A stretch of 64,000 nt of DNA from CAZMSD01 sp964568855 (GCA_964568855.1 CAZMSD010000014.1:21451-85450), one strand, 5' to 3'. Positions 17,515 to 25,930 are shown, numbered from the stretch's first letter. The notes: generated by a model from the letters alone, not told the origin. Translations and numbers: made by a program.

Positions 17515-18734
17515 CGGACGTCCTCCGCCCGGACGGCCAGGAGCATGCCGGGCACGGGATCCTGGATCGCCGTCAGGACGAGACTGTCGCCATCCGCCGG
17601 GCCGGCGACGATAATGGCGGTCGCGTCGCCCGGCAGGACGGCCTCCGCCTCCTGTATCACAAGGCGCCCGTCGCGGCAGAGCAGGACGCTGCCGTCCATT
17701 CTCAGGGCCCGCCGCGGGATGCTGAATCCGTGTGACACGGGCCGGCCCTCCAGCACCGCCTCCACCATGGTGCCCGGCCACAGGCCGGCTTGCCCGCCGG
17801 GAATGCGCACCAGGACCTCCCGGGTCTGGCTGAGCGGATCGATCCTGCCGCTGAGGTAGGCCACCCGGCCTCGCCAATGGCCGCCCCCGTCCGCACCTTC
17901 CCGGTTCCCGGTCTCGATCCTGGAATCCGCCGGGAACAGCATCACCTCCCGCGGGCCGTCATCGCCGGGGCGGCTGAGGCGCTTCGCTTTGCTCGCCGGG
18001 AGGGGCAGGCTCACTTCCAGCTCTTCCAGGCTGATCACTTCGGCCACCAGAGTCCCGGGACTGAGCAGGGTGCCCGGAAGGAGCTCCCCTGCCGCGATTT
18101 CAAGATCAAAGGGCGCCCGTACGAAACAGCGTCCGAAGTCCAGGCCCGCCTGCTCCAGGGCCAGGCTGACGGTGCCACGCTTCCCCACCTGGGAACGCAG
18201 GCTCAGCAGACGTTCCTCCCTGGAGATCACCTGCAGTTGGGCCTGCTCGTAGGCCCGGCGACTCGCATTGTCACTCTCAAGCAGGGCGGCCAGGCGCTGC
18301 TCCTCGCGCTGCGCCAGCGCAAGACCCTCCTCGGCCAGCCGCAGTTCCCCTTCGGCTAGCAGCAGCTGGGTCTGGAGGCGTTTGAGTTCCAGCGCGTAAT
18401 CCGTGGTGTCGATCAGGCAGAGCAATTCGCCGCGTTCAAGGCGCAGGCCGGGTTTCAGTCCGCTGTGGCCCGCGGTACGGATCGCCGGGCCGCCCACCCG
18501 GGCGCTGATTTTCAGCTCGACTGCGCTGCGCACTCTTCCGAGGGCCCGAATCTGAACGGGGACTTCACCGTAACGCACGGTGCTGAGGGCCACCTGTCTG
18601 GCCGTCCGGGGAGCGGCTCCGCGCGGACCTGCCTCGGGACCCAGGGTCAACAGTGCGAAGGCCACTGCGCCCAGCGCCAGAATCAGAGTGGAGTAGAGGA
18701 GGGTCTTTCGGAATTCGAGACGGGATGTAGCCAT
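17511..18734 (-). CDS. RND efflux periplasmic adaptor (membrane fusion protein)
   Basis: A 407-residue adaptor that links the RND pump to the TolC-type channel. It has an N-terminal membrane anchor (TLLYSTLILALGAVAFALLT), a split lipoyl/barrel-sandwich domain with a long helical hairpin between (about residues 115-200, heptad-rich), and FVRAPFDLEIAAGELLPGTLLSPGTL, the returning lipoyl half typical of the family. GGAAGG about 8 bases before the ATG serves as ribosome site. It is the first gene of the adaptor-RND-TolC-DUF523 operon; a perfect palindrome lies about 45 bases upstream of the start. Confidence 0.88.
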   Translation of the reverse strand: MATSRLEFRKTLLYSTLILALGAVAFALLTLGPEAGPRGAAPRTARQVALSTVRYGEVPVQIRALGRVRSAVELKISARVGGPAIRTAGHSGLKPGLRLERGELLCLIDTTDYALELKRLQTQLLLAEGELRLAEEGLALAQREEQRLAALLESDNASRRAYEQAQLQVISREERLLSLRSQVGKRGTVSLALEQAGLDFGRCFVRAPFDLEIAAGELLPGTLLSPGTLVAEVISLEELEVSLPLPASKAKRLSRPGDDGPREVMLFPADSRIETGNREGADGGGHWRGRVAYLSGRIDPLSQTREVLVRIPGGQAGLWPGTMVEAVLEGRPVSHGFSIPRRALRMDGSVLLCRDGRLVIQEAEAVLPGDATAIIVAGPADGDSLVLTAIQDPVPGMLLAVRAEDVR

Positions 18735-18778
18735 TCGCCGGCCTTCCGGTTAAGCGATATTGCGATCCGGTCGCCTGA

Positions 18779-18792
18779 GGGAGTAAACTCCC
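18779..18792. promoter_or_regulatory. Palindromic candidate operator before the efflux operon
   Basis: GGGAGTAAACTCCC has perfect 6-base arms (GGGAGT/ACTCCC) around AA, 45-58 bases upstream of the adaptor start, between the adaptor and the terminator of the regulator gene. Size and place fit a dimeric repressor site overlapping the efflux promoter. Which regulator would bind is unknown; the neighbouring XRE-like protein is the obvious candidate. Confidence 0.45.
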
Positions 18793-18803
18793 ACGCGCGA
18801 CTG

Positions 18804-18842
18804 GGGAAAATACAAAGAAGCACCGATCTTCCTCGGTGCTTC
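18804..18842 (-). terminator. Rho-independent terminator of the XRE-like gene
   Basis: A 10-base perfect stem, GAAGCACCGA (18817-18826) with TCGGTGCTTC (18833-18842), encloses a 6-base loop. Read on the minus strand it is followed by TTTGTATTTTCCC, a usable T tract. It lies just after the stop of the minus-strand regulator at 18868 and separates it from the efflux operon. Confidence 0.75.
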
Positions 18843-18867
18843 GGTGTTTCCGGGTGTGCTGCCTCGA

Positions 18868-19326
18868 TCAGCCGGCGGCCGACTCGAGCTTGCTCAGATA
18901 GGCGTCGAACTGGGGCCGGTCCATGTCCAGGGCGGCGCTCAGGGCCAGGGCCACGGCGTCGAAACTCTGCGTCTTGCGGCAGAGGGCGTTGATGCGCAGG
19001 ATATCCTCCTGGGTGGGCGAGAACTTGAGACGGTGATTGGCCAGCCACTTGTTGACCTCGTCCTCGAATTCAAGGCCTCGCACCAGGACCCAGACCCCTT
19101 TCAGGTTGAAATACCTGGACAAGCGGTCCAGGACGCGCAGACTTGGGCTGTGATCCGGGTCGTTGAGAATGGACTGAACGCTTCCCACGCCGATGCCGGC
19201 CTGCTTGGCCAGGCGGATGATGCCGATGCCCTTGCCTTCACCGGCCTCGTTCATCAGTTTGCGCAGGGTTCGACCCACTTTGGTGTGGATCACCCTGGCT
19301 TGAGGATCGATTCGTTTTCTGTTCAT
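18868..19326 (-). CDS. XRE-like helix-turn-helix regulator
   Basis: A 152-residue protein with a Cro/CI-type helix-turn-helix around residues 38-72 (IIRLAKQAGIGVGSVQSILND ending in PSLRVLDRLSRYF), where the first helix is followed by a glycine turn and a recognition helix. The N-terminus is basic; the C-terminal half (about 85-150) is helical and unrecognised, perhaps for dimerisation. It is monocistronic, with its own terminator, and lies upstream of and co-directional with the efflux operon, whose promoter has a palindrome. Control of the pump is an inference from position only. Confidence 0.7.
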   Translation of the reverse strand: MNRKRIDPQARVIHTKVGRTLRKLMNEAGEGKGIGIIRLAKQAGIGVGSVQSILNDPDHSPSLRVLDRLSRYFNLKGVWVLVRGLEFEDEVNKWLANHRLKFSPTQEDILRINALCRKTQSFDAVALALSAALDMDRPQFDAYLSKLESAAG

Positions 19327-19800
19327 GATCAGTTCCCCATCGTATTTGAATCACGGATCTCGCAATCCGGCAACCCGCTAGGCCGCTGAAGGGTATTTCA
19401 CTTCTGGCCGGGCGGAGCGGGTGGAAAAGAACGCGTGGATTACTGTCGCGGAGGGCGGTCTGTCATACGACGGATATCAACGCAGTCCGCAGAAAGCCCG
19501 CAGGAGCATCCAGGCAATCCGCTTTCCGCTGTTTCTCCCCCGACAGGATCAGCCGTGCGCACGGCACGTAACAGGTTTCGCCATGCTCTGGATGGAACAG
19601 GCGCGACCCGCTAAAGGAGCGATTAATTGTAGCATTTTGTACCGATACTATTAACAAATTTATACACAGATCGGATTATCCGACGGCCCGTCCCAGCGGG
19701 AGCGTGATACACGTTCCGACGCGTTTCAACCTGGCTGCTGGATTAATATCTTGGAGGACCATTCATTTCGAACCGAGCCAAGAAATCCTGGAGGAGCTCA
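19327..19800. other. Intergenic region with AT-rich promoter-like block before fbaB
   Basis: This 474-base spacer lies between the divergent regulator and aldolase genes. No convincing gene is present; a 77-codon open frame at 19421-19654 lacks a ribosome site and protein-like composition. A sharply AT-rich stretch at about 19621-19670 stands out, with TTGTAC (19637-19642) 18 bases before TATACA (19661-19666) as a possible weak promoter for the aldolase. One copy of the dispersed GTGATAC word lies at 19704-19710. Confidence 0.4.
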
Positions 19801-20853
19801 ATGATCGATCGAATAACCGAACTCCTGGGCGACGAGGTCGCCTTCCTGCTGGAGCATCGCTGTGAGACAATCGAACGCAGCAGGCTGAGCCTTCCCGGTC
19901 CCGACCACGTGGACAAAGTTTTCGGACTTTCCGACCGTAACAACCGCGTTTTACAGAACCTGCATCGCCTCTACCACACGGGCCGGCTCGCCGGCACGGG
20001 CTATCTCTCGATCCTGCCGGTGGACCAGGGCATCGAGCACAGCGGAGGCGCGAGCTTTTCCAGGAATCCGGACTACTTCGATCCGGAGAACATCATCAAG
20101 CTCGCCATCGAGGCCGGCTGCAATGGTGTGGCTTCCACTCTGGGTGTCCTGGGCATCATGAGCCGCCGCTACGCGCACAAGATCCCCTTCGTGGTAAAAC
20201 TGAATCACAATCAGCTCCTGACCTACCCCAATCAATTCGACCAGATCATGTTCGCCGACGTTGACCAGGCGGTGGAGATGGGAGCGGCCGCCGTGGGCGC
20301 CACGATCTACTATGGCAGCGAGGAGTCCAACCGGCAGATCATCGAGGTCAGCGAGGCCTTCGCCTACGCGCACGAGCAGGGCCTGTTCACGATCCTCTGG
20401 TGCTACCTGCGCAATCCCGGGTTCAAGAAGGACGGCGTGGACTACCACGTGTCGGCCGACCTGACAGGCCAGGCCAACCACCTGGGCGTGACCATCGAGG
20501 CGGACATCGTCAAGCAGAAACAGCCCGAGAACAACGGCGGTTTCCCGGCGATGAACTTCGGCAAGAGCGACAAGCTGATGTACGAGAAGCTGATCACCGA
20601 GCACCCCATCGACCAGGTCCGCTGGCAGGTGGCCAACTGCTACATGGGGCGCACCGGCCTGATCAACAGCGGCGGCGCCTCCGGCGAGAACGACATGGCC
20701 CAGGCCGTGCGAACGGCCGTGGTCAACAAGCGCGGCGGCGGCATGGGCCTGATCCTGGGCCGCAAGGCCTTCCAGAAACCCCTGGTCGAGGGCGTGGAGA
20801 TCGTCAACGCCGTGCAGGACGTCTACCTTTGCCCCGAGGTGACCGTCGCCTGA
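19801..20853 (+). CDS. fbaB: Class I fructose-bisphosphate aldolase (FbaB/DhnA type)
   Basis: A 350-residue (beta/alpha)8 aldolase that interconverts fructose-1,6-bisphosphate with glyceraldehyde-3-phosphate and dihydroxyacetone phosphate through a lysine Schiff base, in glycolysis and gluconeogenesis. The sequence shows the family blocks ILPVDQGIEHSGGASF, FVVKLNHNQLLTYPN, VGATIYYGSEESNRQI and the phosphate-binding GGASGENDMAQAV. The length matches bacterial FbaB. A strong ribosome site, GGAGGAG, sits just before the ATG. The gene stands alone, followed by a repeat and the assembly gap. A metal-dependent class II enzyme is ruled out by these motifs. Confidence 0.93.
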   Translation: MIDRITELLGDEVAFLLEHRCETIERSRLSLPGPDHVDKVFGLSDRNNRVLQNLHRLYHTGRLAGTGYLSILPVDQGIEHSGGASFSRNPDYFDPENIIKLAIEAGCNGVASTLGVLGIMSRRYAHKIPFVVKLNHNQLLTYPNQFDQIMFADVDQAVEMGAAAVGATIYYGSEESNRQIIEVSEAFAYAHEQGLFTILWCYLRNPGFKKDGVDYHVSADLTGQANHLGVTIEADIVKQKQPENNGGFPAMNFGKSDKLMYEKLITEHPIDQVRWQVANCYMGRTGLINSGGASGENDMAQAVRTAVVNKRGGGMGLILGRKAFQKPLVEGVEIVNAVQDVYLCPEVTVA

Positions 20854-20868
20854 CACGGCGGAAAGAAC

Positions 20869-21057
20869 TCACCACGAAGTTCATGAAGGACACGNNNNNN
20901 NNNNNNNNNNNNNNNNNNNNNNNNNNNNNNNNNNNNNNNNNNNNNNNNNNNNNNNNNNNNNNNNNNNNNNNNNNNNNNNNNNNNNNNNNNNNNNGAAGGA
21001 CACGCAGAAGGAATTCAAGGTCTGATTCCTCCGTGCTCTTCGTGTTCTTCGTGGTGA
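20869..21057. repeat. Inverted-repeat element interrupted by assembly gap
   Basis: TCACCACGAAG at 20869-20879 is matched in reverse complement by CTTCGTGGTGA at 21047-21057, an 11-base perfect inverted terminal match. Inside, short units such as GAAGGACACG occur on both sides of the gap (20885-20894 and from 20995), and the right arm carries further related words (CTTCGTG twice). This looks like a dispersed low-complexity repeat of the 'CACCACGAAG...' kind. Repetition probably caused the assembly break. The true length is unknown. Confidence 0.65.
20895..20994. other. Assembly gap (100 N)
   Basis: Exactly 100 ambiguous bases, the conventional placeholder for a gap of unknown size. The order of fbaB and the kinase gene across it depends on scaffolding only. 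Confidence 0.98.
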
Positions 21058-21172
21058 ACCTTTCTCGCCGCTGTTTCCTCCTTCCGCCGTTCCTCCCACC
21101 TTCTTCCGCTAAACACGGCTTCGGCGCTCGTCGATATTGATGTGTTCCTCAATACGGAAAGGCCGGGCCTCC

Positions 21173-22768
21173 ATGCATCAAGACCATCAGTCTCCGGACC
21201 GCAGCAGCAGAAATTTCGTTCTGCGAGGAGATCCCCAGGATTTCATCAGCATGTCGCAGACTGCCCTGAGAACCTTTCAACTGCAGGAAGCGAGGTACGG
21301 AGTGCTGCTCCAGGCGCTGCCCACGGGAGTGATGTTCTGCGACCGGAAAGGGGAGATCCGCTTTCACAACCAGCGCTTCGTCGAGTTCTTTCCATTCCAC
21401 GAACGCATTCTGGGCTGCAAGGTGGGTCGCTTTACGCCCTTTCTCCTGGCCGACCTGGCGGAGGACATCCGAAAGCTGCTGGAGCAGGGGACCGCCTTCA
21501 ACCGGGAGCTGGTCTGCGTGGATCGCTGGTGCAACGCGCTGCCCTGCGTACTCAGGGCGCTGCCGGTTCCGGGTCCCGACATCGCGGTCCGGGAATTCCT
21601 GTGGCTGGTTCACGATCGCGCGGAGCGGGTCCCCGACGAGGAGGAGCGGCGCCGGCTGCGCAGGCAGCTCAAGCGCGGTCAGCGCATGGAGTCCTTCGGT
21701 CTGCTGGCCGCGGGGATCGCCCATGATCTGAACAACCTGCTCTCCTGCATCATGGGCAGCGCCGAGATACTGCTGGCCACCACCGAGGCGGAGCACCCCA
21801 ACGCGAGGCTGGCCGCCCAGGTGGCCGAGGCGGCCGAGAAGGGCGGCGAGATGACGCGCAAGGTGCTGCATTTCTCGCGCCTGGAGGACGACGTCCGGCA
21901 GCCCGTGGACGTGAACCTGGCGGCCAAGGACGTCCTGGTGCTGCTGCGCCGCAGCATCGATCCGCGGATCGAGATCGAGATGGACCTCGCGGCGGACCGC
22001 AGCACTGTCTTCGGCGTTCCGGCCATGCTGCACCAGATCCTGATGAACCTCGGCGTGAACGCTCGGGACTCCATGCCCCAGGGCGGGATCCTGCGGGTCG
22101 GCAGCCGGCGGATCGTGGAGGAAGGGTTCGAGTGGCTCCTCCTGGAAGTGCAGGATACGGGTTGCGGTATCGCCGAGCACATGCGGGAGAAGATCTTCGA
22201 GCCATTTTTCACCACGAAGAGCGATGATCGCGGCACCGGCCTGGGTCTCTCCACGGTGCGCCAGGCAGCCCAGGAACTGGGCGGCCGGGTGGAATTGCAC
22301 AGCGAAGTGGACGTGGGAACCAATTTCCAGCTCTACCTGCCGCTGATGCGGGAACTGCCTCCGCGGCCCGGACTCAAAGCGGAGGAGCGCGTGCTGCTGG
22401 AAGGCCAGGGACGGATCCTGATCGTGGACGACAACGCGGTGGTCCGCGAAACCAACGCTGAGATGCTGGAGCATCTGGGCTACGAGGTCGATCGCGCAGA
22501 GAACGGGGTGGAGGCGCTTGAGATCTACGGCAAGGAACCCCAGGTCTACGGGTTGATCATCCTCGACCTGATGATGCCCCGGATGGACGGGTTGGAAACG
22601 CTGCGCCGGATGCTGAAGATCAGGCCTGAGCAGGCGGTGCTGGTGATCACCGGCTATGCCAACGACAACATCCTGGGCGATCTGAAGCAGATCTCAGAAG
22701 TGCCCGTGATGTTGAAGCCCTTCCGCTTCGACGAACTGAGCAGGGTGGTTTCCAGTCTGGTCAGTTGA
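21173..22768 (+). CDS. Soluble hybrid histidine kinase with C-terminal receiver
   Basis: About 531 residues. Order of domains: a PAS-like sensor (about 40-150, LPTGVMFCDRKGEIRFHNQRF), a dimerisation/phosphoacceptor helix with His184 in GIAHDLNNLLS, an ATPase domain with VQDTGCGI and GTGLGLSTVRQ, then a receiver domain with acidic pocket VDDN, phosphoacceptor Asp465 in LIILDLMMP and late Lys in VMLKPF. No membrane helix is seen, so the signal is cytoplasmic. The ATG at 21173 has GGAAAGG 10 bases upstream and is preferred to the ATG/TTG near 21137. No partner regulator lies nearby, so output probably passes to a distant phosphotransfer protein. Its 3' end overlaps the converging MATE gene by 8 bases. 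Confidence 0.88.
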   Translation: MHQDHQSPDRSSRNFVLRGDPQDFISMSQTALRTFQLQEARYGVLLQALPTGVMFCDRKGEIRFHNQRFVEFFPFHERILGCKVGRFTPFLLADLAEDIRKLLEQGTAFNRELVCVDRWCNALPCVLRALPVPGPDIAVREFLWLVHDRAERVPDEEERRRLRRQLKRGQRMESFGLLAAGIAHDLNNLLSCIMGSAEILLATTEAEHPNARLAAQVAEAAEKGGEMTRKVLHFSRLEDDVRQPVDVNLAAKDVLVLLRRSIDPRIEIEMDLAADRSTVFGVPAMLHQILMNLGVNARDSMPQGGILRVGSRRIVEEGFEWLLLEVQDTGCGIAEHMREKIFEPFFTTKSDDRGTGLGLSTVRQAAQELGGRVELHSEVDVGTNFQLYLPLMRELPPRPGLKAEERVLLEGQGRILIVDDNAVVRETNAEMLEHLGYEVDRAENGVEALEIYGKEPQVYGLIILDLMMPRMDGLETLRRMLKIRPEQAVLVITGYANDNILGDLKQISEVPVMLKPFRFDELSRVVSSLVS

Positions 22769-24293
22769 TCCGCTCCAGCTTCAAAGCGGCGGAGAGGGCT
22801 CTGCGCTGCCAGGGCAGGAAGCGCAGAATCGCCAGGATTCCCAGGGCCTTGAAGACCGTCGAAATCAGGATCGCCAGCCAGACTCCCGTGATGCCCAGCG
22901 AGGTCCAACTCACCAGGGCCAGCGCCAGCGGGATCCGCATCAGGTTACCGGGAACCGTTACCCAGAGCGGCCAGGAGGAAACGCCGGCTCCCACAAGACT
23001 CTCACCCAGCACGATTTCGATCACGTGGAACAGGTTGGCCGCCGCGGCCATGCGCAGGTAGTCCGCGGAAAGTGCGATCAGCTCGCGGTCGCCGGTGTAG
23101 AGCCGGCAGAGTTCCTCCGGGATCAGCCACCACGCCAGACTGAAGAGCAGCGCCACGGGATACGTGGCGTACATCGCGCCCAGGGCCACGCGCTGGACCG
23201 GCTGGAGCAGTCTGCGTATTTCCTCGATGCCGAGATCCGAGTCGTGGGGAGCTGTCTCCCTTCCATCCACGGCGGAAGGCCTTCCCGGCAGTATTTTCGC
23301 CTCCCGCAATTCGCGTACCCTTCGTCCCAGGGCCTCGCCCACCATGGTGGAAGTGGCCGCACCGAATCCCAGCAGCACCACGAAACCGATGGATTCCACG
23401 CCGCGGATCCCGATGCCGATCACGCCGAAGGCCGCCGGACCGAAGCGGGCCAGGATCCGGTTGAGCACCATGAAGATGCTGGAATAGAAGGTGATGGAGA
23501 CGCAGACCGGGGCGCCCACGCGCAGGATTTCGCCCCAGATGGCGGGCGCCGGCCGCCATTCCGGCCAGCCGGGGAACCTGCAGCGCGGTGCTCTCCTAAC
23601 CGAGCCAGCGACGCTGTCGTCGGGGCGCTCCTCGACCACGCCATCCAATTGACCGCTCAATCGCCGGGAGATGATCCAGGCTCCCAGGGCACCCGTCAGC
23701 GTCTTGGACAGGATGCTGGCCAGCGCAATGCCCGTGATCCCCGCGCCCAGCAGGAGGACGCTCACCGCGTTGAGCGCCGTGTTCAGGCTGACGCCCATGA
23801 TCTGCAGGCGGAAGGGAGTTCGCGTGTCGCCCAGGCCGATGAAGACCCCGTCCAGCACCATGGCCGTGGAAATAGCGGGATAGCCCAGGTATATCAGGCG
23901 CAGGTACCGGGCGGCCAGGCGATGCACCTCCCCTTCGCCGCCCATGGCGGAGAGCAGGTACGGACTCAGGACCCAGCCGCAGGCGAATACGAGCAGCGAG
24001 AGAAGAACGTTCAGCAGCAGGCTCTGCCTGATGGTGCGGCGCAGACCCCGGGTGTTGCGCAGCCCGCGCAGGCGGGCCACCGAGGCCAGCGCTCCCTTCT
24101 GGACCAGTGCCATCAGTCCGGCGTTGAAGATCACCACCATCATGCACAGTCCCATGGCGGAGATGGCGGCCGATCCCAGGCGGCCGGCCCAGAAGAAGTC
24201 GTTGACGCCGTAGAGCGTGTTGAGGATGAAACTGCCCGCGGCCGGGAAGGCCAGGGCGTAGATGCTGCGGTAGGGTGTGGACTGTGCGGCCAT
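22761..24293 (-). CDS. MATE family efflux transporter
   Basis: A 510-residue inner-membrane protein with about twelve hydrophobic helices in two homologous halves, a pattern of the multidrug and toxin extrusion family. Typical blocks are ALAFPAAGSFILNTLYGVNDFFW at the first helix, YLRLIYLGYPAISTAMVLDGVFIGLGDTRTP (helix 4-5 region, given here in outline) and LGFGAATSTMVGEALGRR in the second half. A charged loop of about 45 residues between helices 6 and 7 is longer than usual. Members exchange sodium or protons for cationic compounds or export lipid-linked sugars. It converges on the kinase gene and is divergent from the Res-Xre module. Confidence 0.85.
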   Translation of the reverse strand: MAAQSTPYRSIYALAFPAAGSFILNTLYGVNDFFWAGRLGSAAISAMGLCMMVVIFNAGLMALVQKGALASVARLRGLRNTRGLRRTIRQSLLLNVLLSLLVFACGWVLSPYLLSAMGGEGEVHRLAARYLRLIYLGYPAISTAMVLDGVFIGLGDTRTPFRLQIMGVSLNTALNAVSVLLLGAGITGIALASILSKTLTGALGAWIISRRLSGQLDGVVEERPDDSVAGSVRRAPRCRFPGWPEWRPAPAIWGEILRVGAPVCVSITFYSSIFMVLNRILARFGPAAFGVIGIGIRGVESIGFVVLLGFGAATSTMVGEALGRRVRELREAKILPGRPSAVDGRETAPHDSDLGIEEIRRLLQPVQRVALGAMYATYPVALLFSLAWWLIPEELCRLYTGDRELIALSADYLRMAAAANLFHVIEIVLGESLVGAGVSSWPLWVTVPGNLMRIPLALALVSWTSLGITGVWLAILISTVFKALGILAILRFLPWQRRALSAALKLERIN

Positions 24294-24385
24294 GCGCCAA
24301 TTTGGGAATTCCCCGGCAGTCCGGCGGAATGATGATCGGATTGTGCCGCGCCGGCGGATGGCAGCACGTCCTTGTTAATCGGCGC

Positions 24386-24426
24386 TTGACGCGAACGACA
24401 ATTGTCGCTATCATTCGCGACGAATG
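24386..24426 (+). promoter_or_regulatory. Promoter and palindromic operators of the Res-Xre module
   Basis: TTGACG (24386-24391) and TATCAT (24409-24414) are separated by 17 bases, a good sigma-70 promoter. A perfect 12-base palindrome, CGACAATTGTCG (24396-24407), fills the spacer, and a second inverted repeat, CATTCG-CGA-CGAATG (24412-24426), overlaps the -10 box and start site. This arrangement fits autorepression by the antitoxin. Confidence 0.7.
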
Positions 24427-24464
24427 ACCACTACCATCTGGTTGTTTGGAAGGAGAGGTCATCC

Positions 24465-24896
24465 GTGCACCCGTCCAGCATAGCTAAGATCCTGGGAGGC
24501 AAGGCTACCCTGAAAACGGAGCTGCGCTCGTCTCTGGACCTCTTTGAGCTGGGGCGCCGGGGCCTCAGCAAGCGGGCCCTCTTGAACCTGGCTTCCTATC
24601 TCGGGCTGACCGTCAAGGAAATCTCGGCGCTGCTGCCCGTGACCGAGCGGACGATTCAGCGATACTCGCCTGAGCAGCGGTTTCGCGCCGATGTGTCGGA
24701 TCACATCCTCCATGTTGCTGAGGTGGCAGCCAGGGGAGAGGAAGTGTTCGGCGACAAGCAGAGGTTCATTTCGTGGATGGCCCAGCCCAGCGCTGCCCTG
24801 GGTAATAAGATCCCCGAGGAGCTTCTGAGTTCCCGGATCGGCACCGAGCTGGTCCTCGATGAACTGGGGAGGATCGAGCACGGAATCATCGCCTGA
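24465..24896 (+). CDS. Xre-type antitoxin with DUF2384 toxin-binding domain
   Basis: About 143 residues from the GTG at 24465, which has an excellent ribosome site (AAGGAGAGG, 24450-24458); the open frame extends further upstream but over the promoter. An N-terminal Xre-like helix-turn-helix (about 35-75, ending TVKEISALLPVTERTIQRYSP) is followed by the MbcA/ParS/Xre domain of DUF2384 (EEVFGDKQRFISWMAQPSAAL ... about 90-143). It should neutralise the RES toxin by binding its active site and repress its own promoter. Its stop overlaps the toxin start by one base (TGATG), and antitoxin-first order is standard for this family. Confidence 0.87.
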   Translation: MHPSSIAKILGGKATLKTELRSSLDLFELGRRGLSKRALLNLASYLGLTVKEISALLPVTERTIQRYSPEQRFRADVSDHILHVAEVAARGEEVFGDKQRFISWMAQPSAALGNKIPEELLSSRIGTELVLDELGRIEHGIIA

Positions 24897-25363
24897 TGCG
24901 GGTATTTCGCATTGCGAAGACTCGGTATATCCGCGACCTGTCGGGTGCCGGACCGCGGACTCATGGTGGGCGCTGGAATCATCGAGGCACCCCTCTGATC
25001 TACGCTTCCATGACACGTTCCCTCGCAAGCCTTGAGTGCCTTGTGCACTTTCCGATGACCCAGGAACCCCTGGATCTGTCCATCGCCGCATTTTCGCTGC
25101 CCGATGATGCCGACGTATCTGAAGTGCCGGTATCGACGCTTCCCCGGAACTGGATGTCCTATCCGGCTCCGCCGGAGCTGGCGGACATCGGAACGGAATG
25201 GGTGTGCAGCCGCGGGAGCCTGCTGCTGCTCGTCCCCTCGGCAGTGGTTCCCGATGAACCTAACGTGTTGATCAACCCGGAACACCAGGACATTGTGCGG
25301 TTCGCGATCGAGGATGTCCGCGCATTCGCTTTCGACCAGAGGCTGCTCGATCGGCTGCAGTGA
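24896..25363 (+). CDS. RES domain toxin (NAD+-consuming)
   Basis: A 155-residue RES-domain protein. The conserved residues are visible: Arg26 in GGRWNHRG, Tyr36 in LIYAS, Glu47 in SLASLE, and the Ser-containing strand VPSAVVPDEPNVLINPEH. Characterised RES toxins (MbcT, ParT, Pseudomonas Res) degrade NAD+ by phosphorolysis or ADP-ribosylate a metabolic enzyme, causing growth arrest when antitoxin is lost. All catalytic positions look intact, so the toxin is probably active. It is translationally coupled to the Xre/DUF2384 antitoxin, forming a complete type II module. Confidence 0.88.
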   Translation: MRVFRIAKTRYIRDLSGAGPRTHGGRWNHRGTPLIYASMTRSLASLECLVHFPMTQEPLDLSIAAFSLPDDADVSEVPVSTLPRNWMSYPAPPELADIGTEWVCSRGSLLLLVPSAVVPDEPNVLINPEHQDIVRFAIEDVRAFAFDQRLLDRLQ

Positions 25364-25387
25364 TCGGACTGCTCATCGTAATCCATC

Positions 25388-25930
25388 GTGTCCTCGCATA
25401 ACACCTATATTCTCAGCATGCTGCTGCTGACCCTGCTGATCCTGCCCCTCGCCCTGCTGAGCCTGGCCAGCACCTGCTTCCTGGGCGGACCACGCCGCTA
25501 CGACCTGCTCACCGTGGGTCTCGCGCTGGTGCTGCTCTACGCCTTCCTGCAGTACGGCTGGTGGGCCGCCGCCGGCTGGTTCCTGCTCTACGGCGGATTG
25601 AGGGGGACGCTCAGCTGGTACTACCCCCGCCGCCTCAGCGGAACGGAGCGCGGCGAGGAGGGCAGGGCGCTCTACCTGAGTTTCCTCCCCCGCGACGACA
25701 GCGGCCGTCGCCCGCTGGTGATCTTCCTGCCCCCGCTCAAGGGCTTGCTGTACTGGCTGGCCGGCCGGATCACCACGCCCGTCCCGCAGGCCGGGAACCG
25801 GCCCGCTTCCGAACTGGTACTTCCCCTTCTGAACCAGGTCTACGGTGCGGCCCGCGGATTCCGGCTGGACACCCGGCACCTGGACGGCGCGGGCGCTAAA
25901 ATGCCCGCCATGGAAATCCGATGTGATTGA
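25388..25930 (+). CDS. Hypothetical membrane protein
   Basis: I do not recognise this 180-residue protein. Two or three hydrophobic helices fill the first half (SMLLLTLLILPLALLSLAS; LLTVGLALVLLYAFL; WWAAAGWFLLYGGL), followed by a basic linker and a polar C-terminal half with another short hydrophobic segment (VIFLPPLKGLLYWLAG). The start is a GTG at 25388, with no strong ribosome site. It is followed by a rhodanese and a MauE-like membrane protein on the same strand, so it may belong to that small cluster. Coding potential is supported by third-position GC and hydrophobic pattern. Confidence 0.55.
   Translation: MSSHNTYILSMLLLTLLILPLALLSLASTCFLGGPRRYDLLTVGLALVLLYAFLQYGWWAAAGWFLLYGGLRGTLSWYYPRRLSGTERGEEGRALYLSFLPRDDSGRRPLVIFLPPLKGLLYWLAGRITTPVPQAGNRPASELVLPLLNQVYGAARGFRLDTRHLDGAGAKMPAMEIRCD

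Noticed and set aside
12905..17859. Many long plus-strand frames opposite the efflux operon, including one of 445 codons (15523-16860)
   Set aside because: Their products are His/Gln/Gly/Arg-rich with no fold signature, typical antisense shadows of high-GC genes.
14296..17877. 1,193-codon open frame for the RND pump, extending 121 codons further upstream
   Set aside because: The extra N-terminal part is Gly/Arg/Pro-rich noise overlapping the adaptor gene; the GTG at 17514 starts the proper first helix and overlaps the adaptor stop.
19421..19654. 77-codon frame in the fbaB upstream region
   Set aside because: Runs into the AT-rich promoter block, lacks a ribosome site and shows no recognisable protein features.
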